Positions 8,791-18,107 of a DNA stretch of 64,000 nucleotides are shown here, piece by piece. The notes beneath the pieces were generated by a model. It was not told the origin of the DNA and searched no databases. It worked only from the letters and a program-made list of their open reading frames with translations. This stretch comes from Alphaproteobacteria bacterium (lineage in GTDB: Bacteria > Pseudomonadota > Alphaproteobacteria > CACIAM-22H2). The stretch spans positions 70,747 to 134,746 of the forward strand of contig WGNX01000003.1 in NCBI GenBank assembly GCA_016124335.1, given 5' to 3'. The translations under genes and the position numbers were made by a program. Positions within the stretch are counted from its first letter, which is position 1. Each line of letters opens with the position of its first letter.

Positions 8791-9453
8791 TCAACGCTTG
8801 ACCGGATGCTTTCCGGCAGTCGACTTTCCCTTGCTTTCCAGCCGCTTGATGGCTTCGGCGGCCTCGACGTCGAGCCGCTTCTTGGTGCCTGCGTCGATCC
8901 GGTCCCAGCGCACGCCGGCAATGGCGCCGTGAAGCGCATGAAGCAGGTTCCGGCTTGCCCCGCGCGGATTGCGCCGCTTCACCAGCGCATAGGCGCGCGC
9001 CGCGCCCGAGCGACGCAAGTCGTTCTGCGTGTGGATTCCGACCTCGGCAAGCCAGGCCTCGCTTTTCGGCCCGAGATTGAGAGCACCGGCAACGCGCGCC
9101 GCACGCCTCTTGGGCTTGGGCGCCGGCGCGCGCAGCGCCGCATCGATGGCGCCCTGCGCCCAGGGCCGCATCTCCAGCGGGTCTTCCATCGCGTCGGGCG
9201 GCGCCTGCCGGTAGGGCAGATCGACGGCCCTGCCGTCCTTGTGCGTGTAGGTGAAGGGCGGCAGGCCCTCGCGTTCGAATGCCGCGCGGTTCACGTCGTC
9301 GACCTTGAGATAGAGAATTTCATCGGAGACGAGCGCGAACATCCGTTCGCGGTAAAAAATCCCCCAACTGCCGAACATCCGGCGCGGCTCGACGGCACCG
9401 GCGCCGCGCAGCAGGTCGACGCAATGGCGTACGAATTCGGGCATCGGCTTCAC
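8791..9453 (-). CDS. TfoX-domain protein (TfoX N- and C-terminal domains)
   Basis: 220 residues. Residues about 1-105 match the TfoX N-terminal domain (EFVRHCVDLLRGAGAVEPRRMFGSWGIFY, DEILYLKVD, and FTYTHKDGRAVDLPYRQAP). After a Pro/Lys/Arg linker, the C-terminal domain (LNLGPKSEAWLAEVGIHTQNDLRRSGAARAYALVKRR) has a helix-hairpin-helix-like fold. TfoX/Sxy regulates competence in gammaproteobacteria; in alphaproteobacteria the role is not established. A basic tail follows. The start overlaps the stop of yacG by four bases (ATGA), so the two are translationally coupled. Confidence 0.85.
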   Translation of the reverse strand: MKPMPEFVRHCVDLLRGAGAVEPRRMFGSWGIFYRERMFALVSDEILYLKVDDVNRAAFEREGLPPFTYTHKDGRAVDLPYRQAPPDAMEDPLEMRPWAQGAIDAALRAPAPKPKRRAARVAGALNLGPKSEAWLAEVGIHTQNDLRRSGAARAYALVKRRNPRGASRNLLHALHGAIAGVRWDRIDAGTKKRLDVEAAEAIKRLESKGKSTAGKHPVKR

Positions 9454-9641
9454 GCGCCCTCCTCCTCGCCCTCCGGCGCTTCGGAAGTCGGGATGCGATA
9501 TCCGCCTTCAAGCCAGCGGCGCATGTCCTCGTCCTTGCAGCGCGGCGAGCAGAACGGGCGATAGGCGCTGACGGTCGGCCGCTTGCACATCGGGCAGACC
9601 GATTTCGGCGGTTTACGCTTGAGCTCGACGACCCGCGACAT
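9450..9641 (-). CDS. yacG: DNA gyrase inhibitor YacG (small zinc-finger protein)
   Basis: 63 residues with the four zinc-binding cysteines of YacG: Cys16, Cys19, Cys31 and Cys35 (CPMC ... CSPRC), followed by the family signature RWLEGGYRIP. E. coli YacG binds GyrB and inhibits gyrase. Its place at the end of the maf-RNase E/G operon is conserved in alphaproteobacteria. An acidic tail follows the finger. Confidence 0.93.
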   Translation of the reverse strand: MSRVVELKRKPPKSVCPMCKRPTVSAYRPFCSPRCKDEDMRRWLEGGYRIPTSEAPEGEEEGA

Positions 9642-9654
9642 CGCCCCTCCCCGC

Positions 9655-10761
9655 TCAGTCCAGCGCGCCGCCGCGCGTACGGGCCCGCGTCAGTTCGATC
9701 GTGCCGCCAGCCGTGTAGCCGAGCACATCCACCCGGCGCCGGTCGGAAGCCGTCGCGCGCTTGAGCGCCTCGACCAGTCGCGCACGTTCGCCCGGTTTGG
9801 ACAGCCGAAGGAAATCGATCACCACGAGCCCGCCCAGATCGCGCAGACGCAGCTGGCGGGCCGCTTCGCGCGCTGCCGCCACATCGACCGTCACCGTCTC
9901 GCCGGTCGATTTGCCGAGGTTCACATCGATCGCCACAAGTGCTGCTGTCGGCTCGATCGACAGCCATGCCCCGCCGGGAAGGTCGACGCGCGCACGCTCG
10001 AGGCCTGCCAGCATGTCCGAGATCCCGTGCCGTTCGAATACGGATCCGCCATCCCGCAGATGCACGACCAGTCCGGCCAGCTCGGGGAAGACGGTCTTGA
10101 GACCGATGCGCGCGGCATTTGCCGTTTCGTGGCGGTCGCACACGATAGCCGGCTCGTCCTGCGGGGCAAGCGTGCGTGCGATGGCGGCAAACGGATCATC
10201 GGCAAGCAGCAGCTTCGGCGAAGCACCGGCGACAAGCCCCTGCGCCAGCGCGCGCAGCCGTGCGACTTCCGCCTCCACGGCCGCCGGGTCGGCATAGGCC
10301 GCTCCGGCGCGAAGAATCAGTCCTTCGCCGTCGACATGAAGACGGCCCGCCAGTGCCTGAAGCGCCTCGCGTTTGGGCGCCGCGGTACGCTTGGAAATGC
10401 CCGGTTCCCTGCCACCCGGTGCCAGCAGCGCGAACCGCCCGGCCAACGACACGCGCGCCGCCGCGCGTGCGAGCTTGTCGCCCGCGGGCGGCTCGATGAT
10501 CTGGACGCGCAGCATGTCGCCTTGTGCCGGAACGCGGCCGCCGGCGAGGTCGAGCAACGCGCCAAGCCCGCCTTCCAGATCCAGGATCGCGCCGACATTC
10601 GGCACGATGCGCGCCACGCGCGCGGCATGGATGCTGCCCGGCGCAAGCCGCCGGTCGACCGCCTCGCGCGCGATATCGATCGCCTGCCCGCCGGCAACGG
10701 CAACCGCGAGATAGGCCTGCGGGCCCGCTTCGATCAGGATCTCGTCGACCGGTACCCTCAT
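9655..10761 (-). CDS. Short ribonuclease E/G family protein
   Basis: 368 residues; starts at ATG 10761, overlapping the maf stop by four bases. An S1-like RNA-binding region is at about 30-105 (GSIHAARVARIVPNVGAILDLEGGLGALL), then an RNase H-like DNase I catalytic core. Both metal-binding aspartates of RNase E are kept in the contexts LVAIDVNLGK and GGLVVIDFLRLSK, and QLRLRDLGG is intact. The protein stops soon after LGYTAGGTIELTRAR, where RNase E/G proteins have the CPxC zinc-link that holds the dimer. It is much shorter than RNase G (about 490 residues) and probably acts in a different oligomeric state. It is not the main RNase E of the cell. Confidence 0.85.
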   Translation of the reverse strand: MRVPVDEILIEAGPQAYLAVAVAGGQAIDIAREAVDRRLAPGSIHAARVARIVPNVGAILDLEGGLGALLDLAGGRVPAQGDMLRVQIIEPPAGDKLARAAARVSLAGRFALLAPGGREPGISKRTAAPKREALQALAGRLHVDGEGLILRAGAAYADPAAVEAEVARLRALAQGLVAGASPKLLLADDPFAAIARTLAPQDEPAIVCDRHETANAARIGLKTVFPELAGLVVHLRDGGSVFERHGISDMLAGLERARVDLPGGAWLSIEPTAALVAIDVNLGKSTGETVTVDVAAAREAARQLRLRDLGGLVVIDFLRLSKPGERARLVEALKRATASDRRRVDVLGYTAGGTIELTRARTRGGALD

Positions 10762-11330
10762 CTTGCCCCCACGCCGGCCAGCATCTGCGCGACCGCGTAA
10801 AGGTCGAGCCCCACGACATTCGAATAGCTGCCGGACAGGAAACGCACGAAAGCCGCAGCCGCGCCCTGGATCGCGTAGCCGCCCGCCTTGCCGCGCCATT
10901 CTCCGCCGGCAAGATAGGCGTCGATTTCGGCGCCCGAGAGCCGCTTGAACGTCACGATGCTTGTCGACACGCGGACGAGCGGCTTACGGCCGGGTGCCAG
11001 GATGCAAATGCCGCCATGGACGCGGTGCCGCCGTCCGGAAAGCAGCGACACGCATGCGCGCGCTTCGTCCACCGTTTCGGCCTTGGGCAAAATCCGGTTC
11101 CCGCACGCCACGACCGTATCGGCGGCAAGGACAAGCGCATCGGGCCTGCGCGCGGCGACGGCGCCAGCCTTCGCGCGCGCGAGCCGCTCGGCAAGCCGCA
11201 CGGCGGTCTCGTCCGGTCGGGGCGATTCGTCGATTTCCGCCGGGTCGATGGCCGCCGGCACGATACCGATCTGCGCGAGAAGCTCGCGCCGGCGCGGGCT
11301 CGCCGATGCAAGGACGAGCGGCGCGGCCAC
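10758..11330 (-). CDS. maf: Maf-family nucleotide pyrophosphatase
   Basis: 190 residues. The N-terminal nucleotide-binding motif LASASPRRRELL, the DESPRPDE segment, the catalytic LAADTVV and the GKAGGYAIQGAAAAFVRFLSGSYSNVVGL block are all present. Maf proteins hydrolyse dTTP/UTP or modified nucleoside triphosphates to monophosphates and are linked to septum control. The C-terminal part includes the Y-S-N-V-V-G-L signature. Coupled to the downstream RNase by ATGA overlap, and 11 bases downstream of infA, so all are likely one operon. Confidence 0.94.
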   Translation of the reverse strand: MAAPLVLASASPRRRELLAQIGIVPAAIDPAEIDESPRPDETAVRLAERLARAKAGAVAARRPDALVLAADTVVACGNRILPKAETVDEARACVSLLSGRRHRVHGGICILAPGRKPLVRVSTSIVTFKRLSGAEIDAYLAGGEWRGKAGGYAIQGAAAAFVRFLSGSYSNVVGLDLYAVAQMLAGVGAR

Positions 11331-11341
11331 TCGATCCGGCC

Positions 11342-11560
11342 TTACTTGAAGCGGAAGGTGATCCGACCCTTGGTCAGATCGTAAGGCGTCATCTCGACAT
11401 TGACGCGGTCGCCGGCCAGCACGCGGATACGGTTCTTGCGCATCTTGCCGGACGTGTGTGCGAGAACTTCGTGATTGTTGTCGAGCTTCACGCGGAACAT
11501 CGCGTTGGGCAGCAGTTCCTGCACCACGCCCGAGAACTCGATCAGACCTTCTTTCGCCAT
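11342..11560 (-). CDS. infA: Translation initiation factor IF-1
   Basis: 72 residues, the standard size. An OB-fold runs throughout: [66 protein letters not shown]-1 binds the A site of the 30S subunit during initiation. The position between the phosphatase gene and maf is the conserved alphaproteobacterial arrangement. Confidence 0.98.
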   Translation of the reverse strand: MAKEGLIEFSGVVQELLPNAMFRVKLDNNHEVLAHTSGKMRKNRIRVLAGDRVNVEMTPYDLTKGRITFRFK

Positions 11561-11659
11561 GGGCCTCCGCCGGGATGTATCGCCGTTCGGCCGAACTTCT
11601 CGGCGCGCAGCGTCAAAACCGGCGGGAAAGTGGCCCCTTGCGGCTTCCGGGTCAAGCCC

Positions 11660-12121
11660 TTAAGCGGCGGGGCCTGCCGCGAAATCCTCGGCCGCGTCCG
11701 GGAAACGCCTCAAAATCCGGTCCTTCAGCTGGTCGCGCAGCTGGCGGTAGCCTGCCATGCGTGCATCCCGGCTGCCTTCCTCGATCAATGCGGGGTCGAA
11801 AGTGGGCCAATATTCGACTTCGCAGGCCATGATCCGGGTCAGTTCGAGGGCCTTGTGATGCGCTTCCGGGCTCAGCGTGACGATCACGTCGAACGAGCTG
11901 TCGTGCAGTTCGTCGAGGGTCTTTGCCTTGTGCCGGTGGATGTCGACCCCGATCTCGTCGAGGGCCGCGATCACGAACGGGTCGACCGGCTCGCGCTTGA
12001 CCCCGGCCGAGTCGACATAGATGCGCGTGCCGAGCAGGCGTTTGGCCAGCCCCTCGGCCATCGGTGAGCGCACCGAATTGAGGGTACAGCAGAACAGCAC
12101 GCTGCCGACCTTGCCGGACAT
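11660..12121 (-). CDS. Low-molecular-weight protein-tyrosine-phosphatase/arsenate reductase-like protein
   Basis: 153 residues. The P-loop CTLNSVRS gives the CX5R(S) signature (Cys12, Arg18), and the general-acid Asp is in YWPTFDPA. Two adjacent cysteines (11 and 12) sit at the active site. This fold covers protein-tyrosine phosphatases and thioredoxin-coupled arsenate reductases; the conserved location upstream of infA favours a housekeeping role over arsenic resistance, and no ars genes are nearby. The 99-base gap to infA is the longest within this operon and could contain an internal promoter. Confidence 0.85.
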   Translation of the reverse strand: MSGKVGSVLFCCTLNSVRSPMAEGLAKRLLGTRIYVDSAGVKREPVDPFVIAALDEIGVDIHRHKAKTLDELHDSSFDVIVTLSPEAHHKALELTRIMACEVEYWPTFDPALIEEGSRDARMAGYRQLRDQLKDRILRRFPDAAEDFAAGPAA

Positions 12122-12147
12122 GGATGCTGGCGAACCTTCCCTGTCCT

Positions 12148-12633
12148 TCAGGCCCGGATGTGGAGCACGCAGATGAGCGTGAAAAGTCGCCGTGCGGTGT
12201 TGAGGTCCATCGCGATCTTGCCTTCAAGCCGCTCGCGCAGCAGCTCCGACCCCTCGTTGTGGACGGCACGCCTTCCCATGTCGAGCGCTTCAATCTGCGA
12301 GGGCGACAGGCGCCTGATCGCTTCGTAATAGCTTTCACAGACGGTGAAATAGTCCTTGATGACGCCGCGGAACTGCATGAGCGGCAGCAGCAGCCTGTCG
12401 AGAGACAGGCCCGTCTCGGATTTCACGTCGAAGGCGAGCCGGCTGTCTTCGATCGACAGCGTCAGGTGATAGGGGCCCTGGACGTCGCCGGCAAGTTCGA
12501 ACCGGTTTTCCTCGAGCAGGTCGAAGATCGCGACCGTGCGTTCGTGCTCGATGTCGGCGTTGCGACGGATGCGCAGCTGTTCATCGAGATCGATCTTGCA
12601 GATGCGGTTGCGCCGTTCGGAGGAGCCGTCCAT
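12148..12633 (-). CDS. UPF0262 family protein
   Basis: 161 residues. The sequence RICKIDLDEQ, the HERTVAIFDLLEENRF block and the conserved QFRGVIKDYFTVCESYYEAIR stretch identify the alphaproteobacterial family UPF0262, of unknown function. No catalytic motif stands out. It starts three bases after the hisD stop, so it is translationally linked to histidine synthesis genes, a context kept across the class. Confidence 0.9.
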   Translation of the reverse strand: MDGSSERRNRICKIDLDEQLRIRRNADIEHERTVAIFDLLEENRFELAGDVQGPYHLTLSIEDSRLAFDVKSETGLSLDRLLLPLMQFRGVIKDYFTVCESYYEAIRRLSPSQIEALDMGRRAVHNEGSELLRERLEGKIAMDLNTARRLFTLICVLHIRA

Positions 12634-12636
12634 GGC

Positions 12637-13938
12637 CTATCCTTTCGCGGTGCGGGTACGAAGCGACATCGAATGGGCGTGGCTGACGAGCCCCTCGGCA
12701 CGCGCGAGCGCCTCGCCCGCCGGCGCCAGCCGGCGAAGGCCGGCCGCATCGGCGCCGATCAGAGTCGTGCGTTTGACGAACGCGTCAAGCCCGAGCCCCG
12801 AGGAGAAGCGCGCCGCGCGCGAGGTGGGCAGCACGTGGTTGGGCCCGGCCAGATAGTCGCCAAGCGCTTCCGGTGCGAAGCGCCCCATGAAAATCGCACC
12901 CGCATGCGTGACGCGCGCGGCAAGCCGCTCGGGTCGCGCAACGGCAAGCTGGAGATGTTCAGGTGCCAGTGCATCGACGAGCGCTACGCTGTCGTCGAGC
13001 TTGCGCACGACAATCGTGGCGCCGTGGCGCTTCCACGAAGCGCCGGCGATCGCGCGGCGCGGATGCGTGCGCAGTTCGTCAGCAACCGCCTTGCGCACGG
13101 CGGCCGCAAACTTCGTGCTGTCGGTAATCAGGATCGACTGCGCATCGGCGTCGTGCTCGGCCTGCGCCAGAAGATCGACCGCGATCCAGCGCGGATCGTT
13201 GTGGGCATCGGCGACGACGACAACTTCCGACGGCCCCGCGATCAGGTCGATGCCCACCGTTCCGAACACCATCCGCTTTGCGGCGGTTACATAGGCGTTC
13301 CCGGGGCCGGTGATCTTGTCGACGGGAGCGATCGTCTTCGTGCCGTAGGCAAGTGCCGCCACCGCCTGCGCGCCGCCCACGCGGTAGATCTCATCCACGC
13401 CGGCGATGCGGCACGCCGCAAGGACGAGCGGATCGAGCTTGCCGTCGGGCGCCGGAACGACGACGACGAGGCGTTTCACGCCGGCGACCTTTGCCGGAAC
13501 GGCGTTCATCAACACCGAAGACGGATAGGCGGCCCGGCCGCCCGGCACGTAAAGGCCGACGGAATCAAGGGCCGTCCACCGCCAGCCCAGCAACAGCCCG
13601 GCACGATCCTTCCAGATCTCGTCCTTCGGCCACTGGCGGGCGTGATAGGCGGCGATGCGCTCGGCCGCGAGTTCCAGCGCGCGCACCGTGTCGCGCTCGC
13701 ACGCCTTGAGCGCCGCCGCGATCTCGCGCGCGCTCACGCGAAGCTTCGGCGCGGTGATGCGCACGCGGTCGAAGCGGTTGGTATAGGCGACCAGCGCCGC
13801 GTCACCGCGCTTGCGCACGTCGGCCAGGATCCTGGCGACGACACCGTCGACCGAGGCGGCTTCGGCCGCACGCGCGCGCATCAGGCGGGCGAACTTCGCC
13901 GCGAAACCGGATGCGCGCGCGTCGAGATCAAGCGGCAA
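12637..13938 (-). CDS. hisD: Histidinol dehydrogenase
   Basis: 433 residues from a TTG at 13938 with a GGAGG eight bases upstream; this start lies 11 bases inside the end of hisG. It catalyses the last two steps of histidine synthesis, L-histidinol to L-histidine with two NAD+ and zinc. The catalytic Glu-His pair is in APEHLQLA, the NAD loop in [26 protein letters not shown], and [19 protein letters not shown] and [14 protein letters not shown] are intact. Upstream ATG codons in this frame would run deep into hisG and are rejected. Confidence 0.96.
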   Translation of the reverse strand: MPLDLDARASGFAAKFARLMRARAAEAASVDGVVARILADVRKRGDAALVAYTNRFDRVRITAPKLRVSAREIAAALKACERDTVRALELAAERIAAYHARQWPKDEIWKDRAGLLLGWRWTALDSVGLYVPGGRAAYPSSVLMNAVPAKVAGVKRLVVVVPAPDGKLDPLVLAACRIAGVDEIYRVGGAQAVAALAYGTKTIAPVDKITGPGNAYVTAAKRMVFGTVGIDLIAGPSEVVVVADAHNDPRWIAVDLLAQAEHDADAQSILITDSTKFAAAVRKAVADELRTHPRRAIAGASWKRHGATIVVRKLDDSVALVDALAPEHLQLAVARPERLAARVTHAGAIFMGRFAPEALGDYLAGPNHVLPTSRAARFSSGLGLDAFVKRTTLIGADAAGLRRLAPAGEALARAEGLVSHAHSMSLRTRTAKG

Positions 13939-14590
13939 GGGTTGCCTCCGCGATCCTGTCGACGAGGCCTTGCACCTCGGCATGGCGCGTCTTCAACGCT
14001 GCCCGGTTGACGATCAATTTCGATGTCACGTCGGCGATGTGTTCGACCTCGACGAGCCCGTTCGCCTTCAGCGTGGCACCGCTCGACACGAGATCGACGA
14101 TGCGCCGCGCAAGACCGAGTGCGGGTGCCAGTTCGATGGCGCCGTTCATCTTGATACATTCCGCCTGCACGCCGCGCTTGGCGAAGTGCTTGCGCGTGAC
14201 GTTGGGGTACTTGGTCGCCACGCGCACGTGGCTCCATTTGCGCGGATCGTCGCGGCCGGCGAGTTCGGCAGGTTCGGCCACCGACAGGCGGCACTTCCCG
14301 ATGCGAAGGTCGAGCGGCGCGTAGATTTCCGGGTAGTCGAACTCGACGATCACGTCATTGCCGACGATGCCCAGATGCGCCGCCCCGAACGCGACGAGCG
14401 TTGCCACGTCGAACGCGCGGCCCCGCACGATGTCGAGGCGCGGATCGTCGGTCCGGAAGCGCAGCAGGCGCGTCTCGGGATTGTCGAATTCCGGCTCGGG
14501 CCGGATACCCGCCTTGCGCAGCAGCGGCATCGCTTCCTTGAGGATGCGGCCGTTGGGCAGGGCCAGAATGATTTTTTCGTTCGCAGTCAA
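13928..14590 (-). CDS. hisG: ATP phosphoribosyltransferase, short form (HisG_S)
   Basis: About 220 residues from a TTG at 14590 (start uncertain, no strong ribosome-binding site). [36 protein letters not shown] and the PRPP loop [17 protein letters not shown] are typical HisG. It begins histidine synthesis by joining ATP and PRPP. The protein lacks the roughly 80-residue C-terminal regulatory domain of long HisG, so it needs the HisZ subunit for activity and feedback control; hisZ is not in the window. It overlaps hisD by 11 bases. Confidence 0.94.
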   Translation of the reverse strand: MTANEKIILALPNGRILKEAMPLLRKAGIRPEPEFDNPETRLLRFRTDDPRLDIVRGRAFDVATLVAFGAAHLGIVGNDVIVEFDYPEIYAPLDLRIGKCRLSVAEPAELAGRDDPRKWSHVRVATKYPNVTRKHFAKRGVQAECIKMNGAIELAPALGLARRIVDLVSSGATLKANGLVEVEHIADVTSKLIVNRAALKTRHAEVQGLVDRIAEATLAA

Positions 14591-14688
14591 AGGCTTGTCT
14601 TTCGCTGGGAATATCCGGCGGGGACCTGCTTGCGGGCCCGTGGCGCTGTCATAGCAGAATTCGGGCCCCGCGCGAGGGGCCTGCCAGC

Positions 14689-15111
14689 CTAGGCGGCGGG
14701 ATGTCGCGGCGTGGCCGCACCCGGCCACGGCGCGCCCACATCGCGAAGCCGGCCGCCGATCGACGATCCTTCCAGGCGGATGGCAGCGTCCTCGGCGAAC
14801 AGAAGCGTCACCGCGTCGGCAGCGATTTCGATCGTGAGAAGGTCGAGCACGCGTGCGCGTTCGCGCAGGTCGAAGCCGCGCCGCCGCACCGCGCCGACGC
14901 CCGTGAAGTGAACGGCGCAGTGAATCCGCTCGGCCGTGCGTTCGTCGCCTTCCCAGCGGTAGCGGTTGGCGAGCAGCACGAACTCGCGCGATCCGGCGTC
15001 GAAATTCATGTCGCCCACGGGGACGAGCGCATCCTGCAGGCAGGCCGCGAGGATGCGGAAATCCTCCGCGTCCTCCGCCTTCAGCCGCAATGCGCCGTCC
15101 GCACCGCTCAT
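14689..15111 (-). CDS. DUF2948 family protein
   Basis: 140 residues. [31 protein letters not shown] at the N-terminus and [32 protein letters not shown] in the centre are the DUF2948 signatures. The function is unknown; the family is confined mostly to alphaproteobacteria and lies between murA and hisG, as here. It overlaps the murA stop by four bases. A 98-base gap separates it from hisG. Confidence 0.9.
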   Translation of the reverse strand: MSGADGALRLKAEDAEDFRILAACLQDALVPVGDMNFDAGSREFVLLANRYRWEGDERTAERIHCAVHFTGVGAVRRRGFDLRERARVLDLLTIEIAADAVTLLFAEDAAIRLEGSSIGGRLRDVGAPWPGAATPRHPAA

Positions 15112-16400
15112 GCCGCGTCCTTCAGCCTTTCGATCTCCGCGCCGCAGGCCGCGAGCTTTTCTTCCAGCCGCTCGTAGCCGCGATCGAGATGATAGACACG
15201 CGCAACCGTCGTGTCGCCCTTCGCGACGAGCCCCGCGATCACCAGCGATACCGAGGCACGCAGGTCGGTCGCCATCACCGGCGCGCCGGTCAGCTGCGGC
15301 ACGCCGCGCACCATCGCCGATCCGCCGTGCAGGTTGATGTTGGCGCCCATGCGGCGAAGCTCGGGCACGTGCATGAAGCGGTTTTCGAAGATCGTCTCGG
15401 TCATCATCGAGGCGCCCTGCGCCGTGGTCAGCAGTGCCATCATCTGGGCCTGCAGGTCGGTCGGAAATCCCGGATAGGGTTCCGTCATCACGTCGATACC
15501 GGTCAATGCGGCATTCGACCGGCTGACGCGCACGCCCTTCTCGCCCTGTTCGAAGGTGACGCCCGCTCCGCGCAGCGCGTCGGCCGCTGACTGGATCAGT
15601 TCCAGCCGCCCGCCGACGAGTTCGACGTCGCCGCCGGTCGCCGCAGCCGCCATCGCGTAGGTGCCCATCTCGATGCGGTCGGGCAGGATCGAGTGGCGCG
15701 CGCCGTGCAGCGGCTTTCCACCCTCGATCGTCAGCGTATCGGTATCGATGCCGGAAATTCCGGCACCCATCGCAACGAGGCAGCGCGCGAGATCGCCGAC
15801 CTCCGGTTCGCGCGCCGCGTTCACCAGCGTCGTGCGCCCCTTGGCGAGCGTCGCGGCCATCATCAGGTTTTCGGTGGCGCCGACCGAGACGAACGGGAAG
15901 ACGATGCGCGCACCGGTCAGGCCGCCAGGCGCCTTCGCCTCGACATAGCCGCCGGTCAGTTCGATCGAAGCGCCAAGCTGCTCGAGGCCCTTGAGATGCA
16001 GGTCGACCGGACGCGCGCCGATCGCGCAGCCGCCCGGCAGCGAGACGCGCGCGCGCCCCTCGCGTGCCAGGATAGGCCCGAGGACGAGGATCGAGGCGCG
16101 CATCTTGCGCACCAGGTCGTACTCGGCCGTCGTGCCGGCGAGCTTTCGCGCGGTCAGCGCCAGTGCGCGACCCGCGTGCCCGCCGTTCGGCGCGTGGCCG
16201 TCGAGCGCGATCTCCACGCCCAGCGTGCCCAGCAGATTCGCCAGCGTGGTGATGTCGGCAAGATGGGGGATGTTGACCAGCGTCAGCGTCTGGTCGGTGA
16301 GGAGGCTTGCCACCATCAGCGGCAGCGCCGCGTTCTTGGCGCCGCCGATCGGGATCGCGCCACGCAGGACGCGGCCCCCGCGGATTCGGATTTTGTCCAT
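15108..16400 (-). CDS. murA: UDP-N-acetylglucosamine 1-carboxyvinyltransferase
   Basis: 430 residues. It transfers enolpyruvate from PEP to UDP-GlcNAc, the first committed step of peptidoglycan synthesis. Lys22 and Asn23 of the GAKNAALP motif, the catalytic loop Cys125 in [20 protein letters not shown] (fosfomycin target), and [17 protein letters not shown] are all present. Because the loop cysteine is present, fosfomycin sensitivity at target level is expected. It heads the minus-strand operon and is translationally coupled to DUF2948. Confidence 0.97.
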   Translation of the reverse strand: MDKIRIRGGRVLRGAIPIGGAKNAALPLMVASLLTDQTLTLVNIPHLADITTLANLLGTLGVEIALDGHAPNGGHAGRALALTARKLAGTTAEYDLVRKMRASILVLGPILAREGRARVSLPGGCAIGARPVDLHLKGLEQLGASIELTGGYVEAKAPGGLTGARIVFPFVSVGATENLMMAATLAKGRTTLVNAAREPEVGDLARCLVAMGAGISGIDTDTLTIEGGKPLHGARHSILPDRIEMGTYAMAAAATGGDVELVGGRLELIQSAADALRGAGVTFEQGEKGVRVSRSNAALTGIDVMTEPYPGFPTDLQAQMMALLTTAQGASMMTETIFENRFMHVPELRRMGANINLHGGSAMVRGVPQLTGAPVMATDLRASVSLVIAGLVAKGDTTVARVYHLDRGYERLEEKLAACGAEIERLKDAA

Positions 16401-16459
16401 GCCCCTCCCTTACTCCGCCCGGATGGCAAAATCCAGACGCGGGCGGGACATTTCGATGG

Positions 16460-17161
16460 CTAGAAGCCCGCGCCGGGCTGCGCGAGGTATTCGCGCTCGG
16501 CTTGCGTCGAGTCGCGCCCCAAGGCCGCGTTCCGATGAGGAAACCGCCCGAATTTCGCGATCACGTCCCGGTGCGCGACCGCCGATTTTACGGCTTGCGC
16601 GCGCCATGCCGTCTCCGGCAGCGACGACACAAGCCGCACGCACTCGTCCTGCGCGGCAATGTCTTCGGCATGCGTGAACGGTAGATAGGCGAAAAGCCGG
16701 TGCGGCATCGGCAGTTCGCGATCGAAGCCGCGGGCGACCATCCGCCTTGCAAGCGACAAGGCCGTGGGGTCAGACGCGAATGCCTGCGGCGTGCCGCGAT
16801 GGATGTTTCGCGGAATCTGGTCGAGCAGCACGAGCAGCGCAAGGCCACCCTCCGCCGTCTGTCCCCACCGGTCGAGTTCACCCGCCGCAGCCTGCGCCGC
16901 CAGCCCCGCAAAGCGGCTGCGGCATTCGCCGTCGAACGCGTCGTCCTTCTCGAACCAGAGCGCCCGGAACCCGTCCTTCGCCGGATCGCCGCCTGAAAAC
17001 CAGAATTCGAGGATCGCGGCGATTGCCGCCTCGTCCTCGGCGGCCGCGCGGCCGCGCGCCTGCAACTTGCGGCGTTTGAGGTTCTCGCGAAGTGCGGCGG
17101 CCTGCGCGGCCTTGCGCTTGGCTTCGTCGACTTGCGCCTGTGGTCCCTTTTTCGTCGCCAT
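16460..17161 (-). CDS. DUF924 family protein with a basic N-terminal extension
   Basis: 233 residues. From about residue 45 on it is DUF924: ILEFWFSGGDPAKDGFRALWFEKDDAFD, LVLLDQIPRNIHRGTPQAFASDP, and FPHRNAALGRDST near the end, an all-helical fold related to TPR proteins, of unknown function. The first 40 residues are Lys/Arg/Ala-rich (ALRENLKRRKLQARGR), absent from typical DUF924 proteins and similar to small basic proteins common in this class. This may be a fusion, or the true start may be internal. One base is shared with the metallo-hydrolase stop/start boundary at 17161. Confidence 0.8.
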   Translation of the reverse strand: MATKKGPQAQVDEAKRKAAQAAALRENLKRRKLQARGRAAAEDEAAIAAILEFWFSGGDPAKDGFRALWFEKDDAFDGECRSRFAGLAAQAAAGELDRWGQTAEGGLALLVLLDQIPRNIHRGTPQAFASDPTALSLARRMVARGFDRELPMPHRLFAYLPFTHAEDIAAQDECVRLVSSLPETAWRAQAVKSAVAHRDVIAKFGRFPHRNAALGRDSTQAEREYLAQPGAGF

Positions 17162-18036
17162 CAGATCCGGTCGATCGGTATCTTGAAATAGCGCGTGCCG
17201 TTGGCGGCCGCCGGCGGCAGGTTGCCGCCGCGGACATTCACGTTGATCGACGGCAGCAGAAGATTCGGCGCGTCGAGCTTCGCGTCGCGCGCCTCGCGCA
17301 TCTCGACGAAGCTGTCCTCGCTGATTCCGTCCTTCACGTGGACGTTCGTCCGGCGCTGCTCGCCCACCGTCGTTACAAACGCCACCGCACGGCCGCCGGG
17401 CTGATAGTCGTGCGCGGTGTAGAGCTTCGTATCCTCCGGCAGCGACAGGATGCGGCGGATGGAGCGATAGAGCGTGCGCGCCGAACCACCGGGGAAATCC
17501 GTCCGGGCGGTCCCGTAGTCCGGCATGAAGAGCGCGTCGCCCACGAAGGCATGCTTGCGACCGCCCGAACGGGCTGCCACGACCAGCGTGACGCAGGCCG
17601 GCGTGTGACCGGGCGTATCCATCGCCGCGACGTCGAGTTCACCAAGCGACAGTCGCGCGCCGTCCTGAAGCAGCATGTCGAACTGCGATCCGTCGCAGGC
17701 GAAGCCGGGTTCGAGATCGAGGATCGGCGCCCAGGCGCGCTGGACTGCGGCAATTCCGGCACCGATGACGATCTTGCCGCCGAGCCGTTCCTTGAGCCAT
17801 CGCGCGCCGGAAAGATGGTCGGCATGCGGATGCGTCTCGGCGATGAATTCGACGCGCAGCCCCTCGGCCGCCTTCGCGATCGCCTCGAGCGACCGAGTCG
17901 AGGTTCGCCCCGCCCGCCAGTCGTAGTCCAGAACGGGGTCGACGATCATCGCCGCCCGGCTGGCCCGATCTACGACGAGATAGCTGACGGTGCCGGTAAC
18001 CGGTTCGAAAAAGCCGGAAATCTCAGGTTCGCTCAC
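17161..18036 (-). CDS. Metallo-beta-lactamase fold hydrolase, ETHE1/Blh-like (persulfide dioxygenase family)
   Basis: 291 residues. The metal site THPHADH (His69, His71, Asp73, His74), the later His in DTPGHTPAC and Asp in FVGDALFMPDYGTARTDFPGGSA are the ETHE1-type pattern; GTARTDFPGGS is a near-diagnostic string. ETHE1 proteins oxidise glutathione persulfide to sulfite; the bacterial Blh version is often regulated by the sulfide sensor BigR. It is divergent from a rhodanese-DUF2892 gene across 71 bases, and 3 kb from a probable sulfite dehydrogenase operon, which supports sulfide oxidation as the role. Confidence 0.85.
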   Translation of the reverse strand: MSEPEISGFFEPVTGTVSYLVVDRASRAAMIVDPVLDYDWRAGRTSTRSLEAIAKAAEGLRVEFIAETHPHADHLSGARWLKERLGGKIVIGAGIAAVQRAWAPILDLEPGFACDGSQFDMLLQDGARLSLGELDVAAMDTPGHTPACVTLVVAARSGGRKHAFVGDALFMPDYGTARTDFPGGSARTLYRSIRRILSLPEDTKLYTAHDYQPGGRAVAFVTTVGEQRRTNVHVKDGISEDSFVEMREARDAKLDAPNLLLPSINVNVRGGNLPPAAANGTRYFKIPIDRI

Positions 18037-18070
18037 GGCTGCCGGTGCCCCTTGAATATTTCAGATGTAC

Positions 18071-18085
18071 CTAATATATATGTAG
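18071..18085. promoter_or_regulatory. AT-rich quasi-palindrome between two divergent sulfur genes
   Basis: CTAATATATATGTAG is the only AT-rich element in the 71-base divergent region. It is an imperfect palindrome centred between the two starts, as expected for an ArsR-type (BigR-like) operator controlling both genes. No regulator gene is nearby, so assignment to BigR is a guess. Confidence 0.3.
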
Positions 18086-18107
18086 CACGGCAATCGGCCG
18101 CAATCTC

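Noticed and set aside
12124..14010. A 628-codon plus-strand open frame
   Set aside because: It runs antisense through UPF0262, hisD and hisG, all firmly recognisable. Long antisense frames are common at this GC content.
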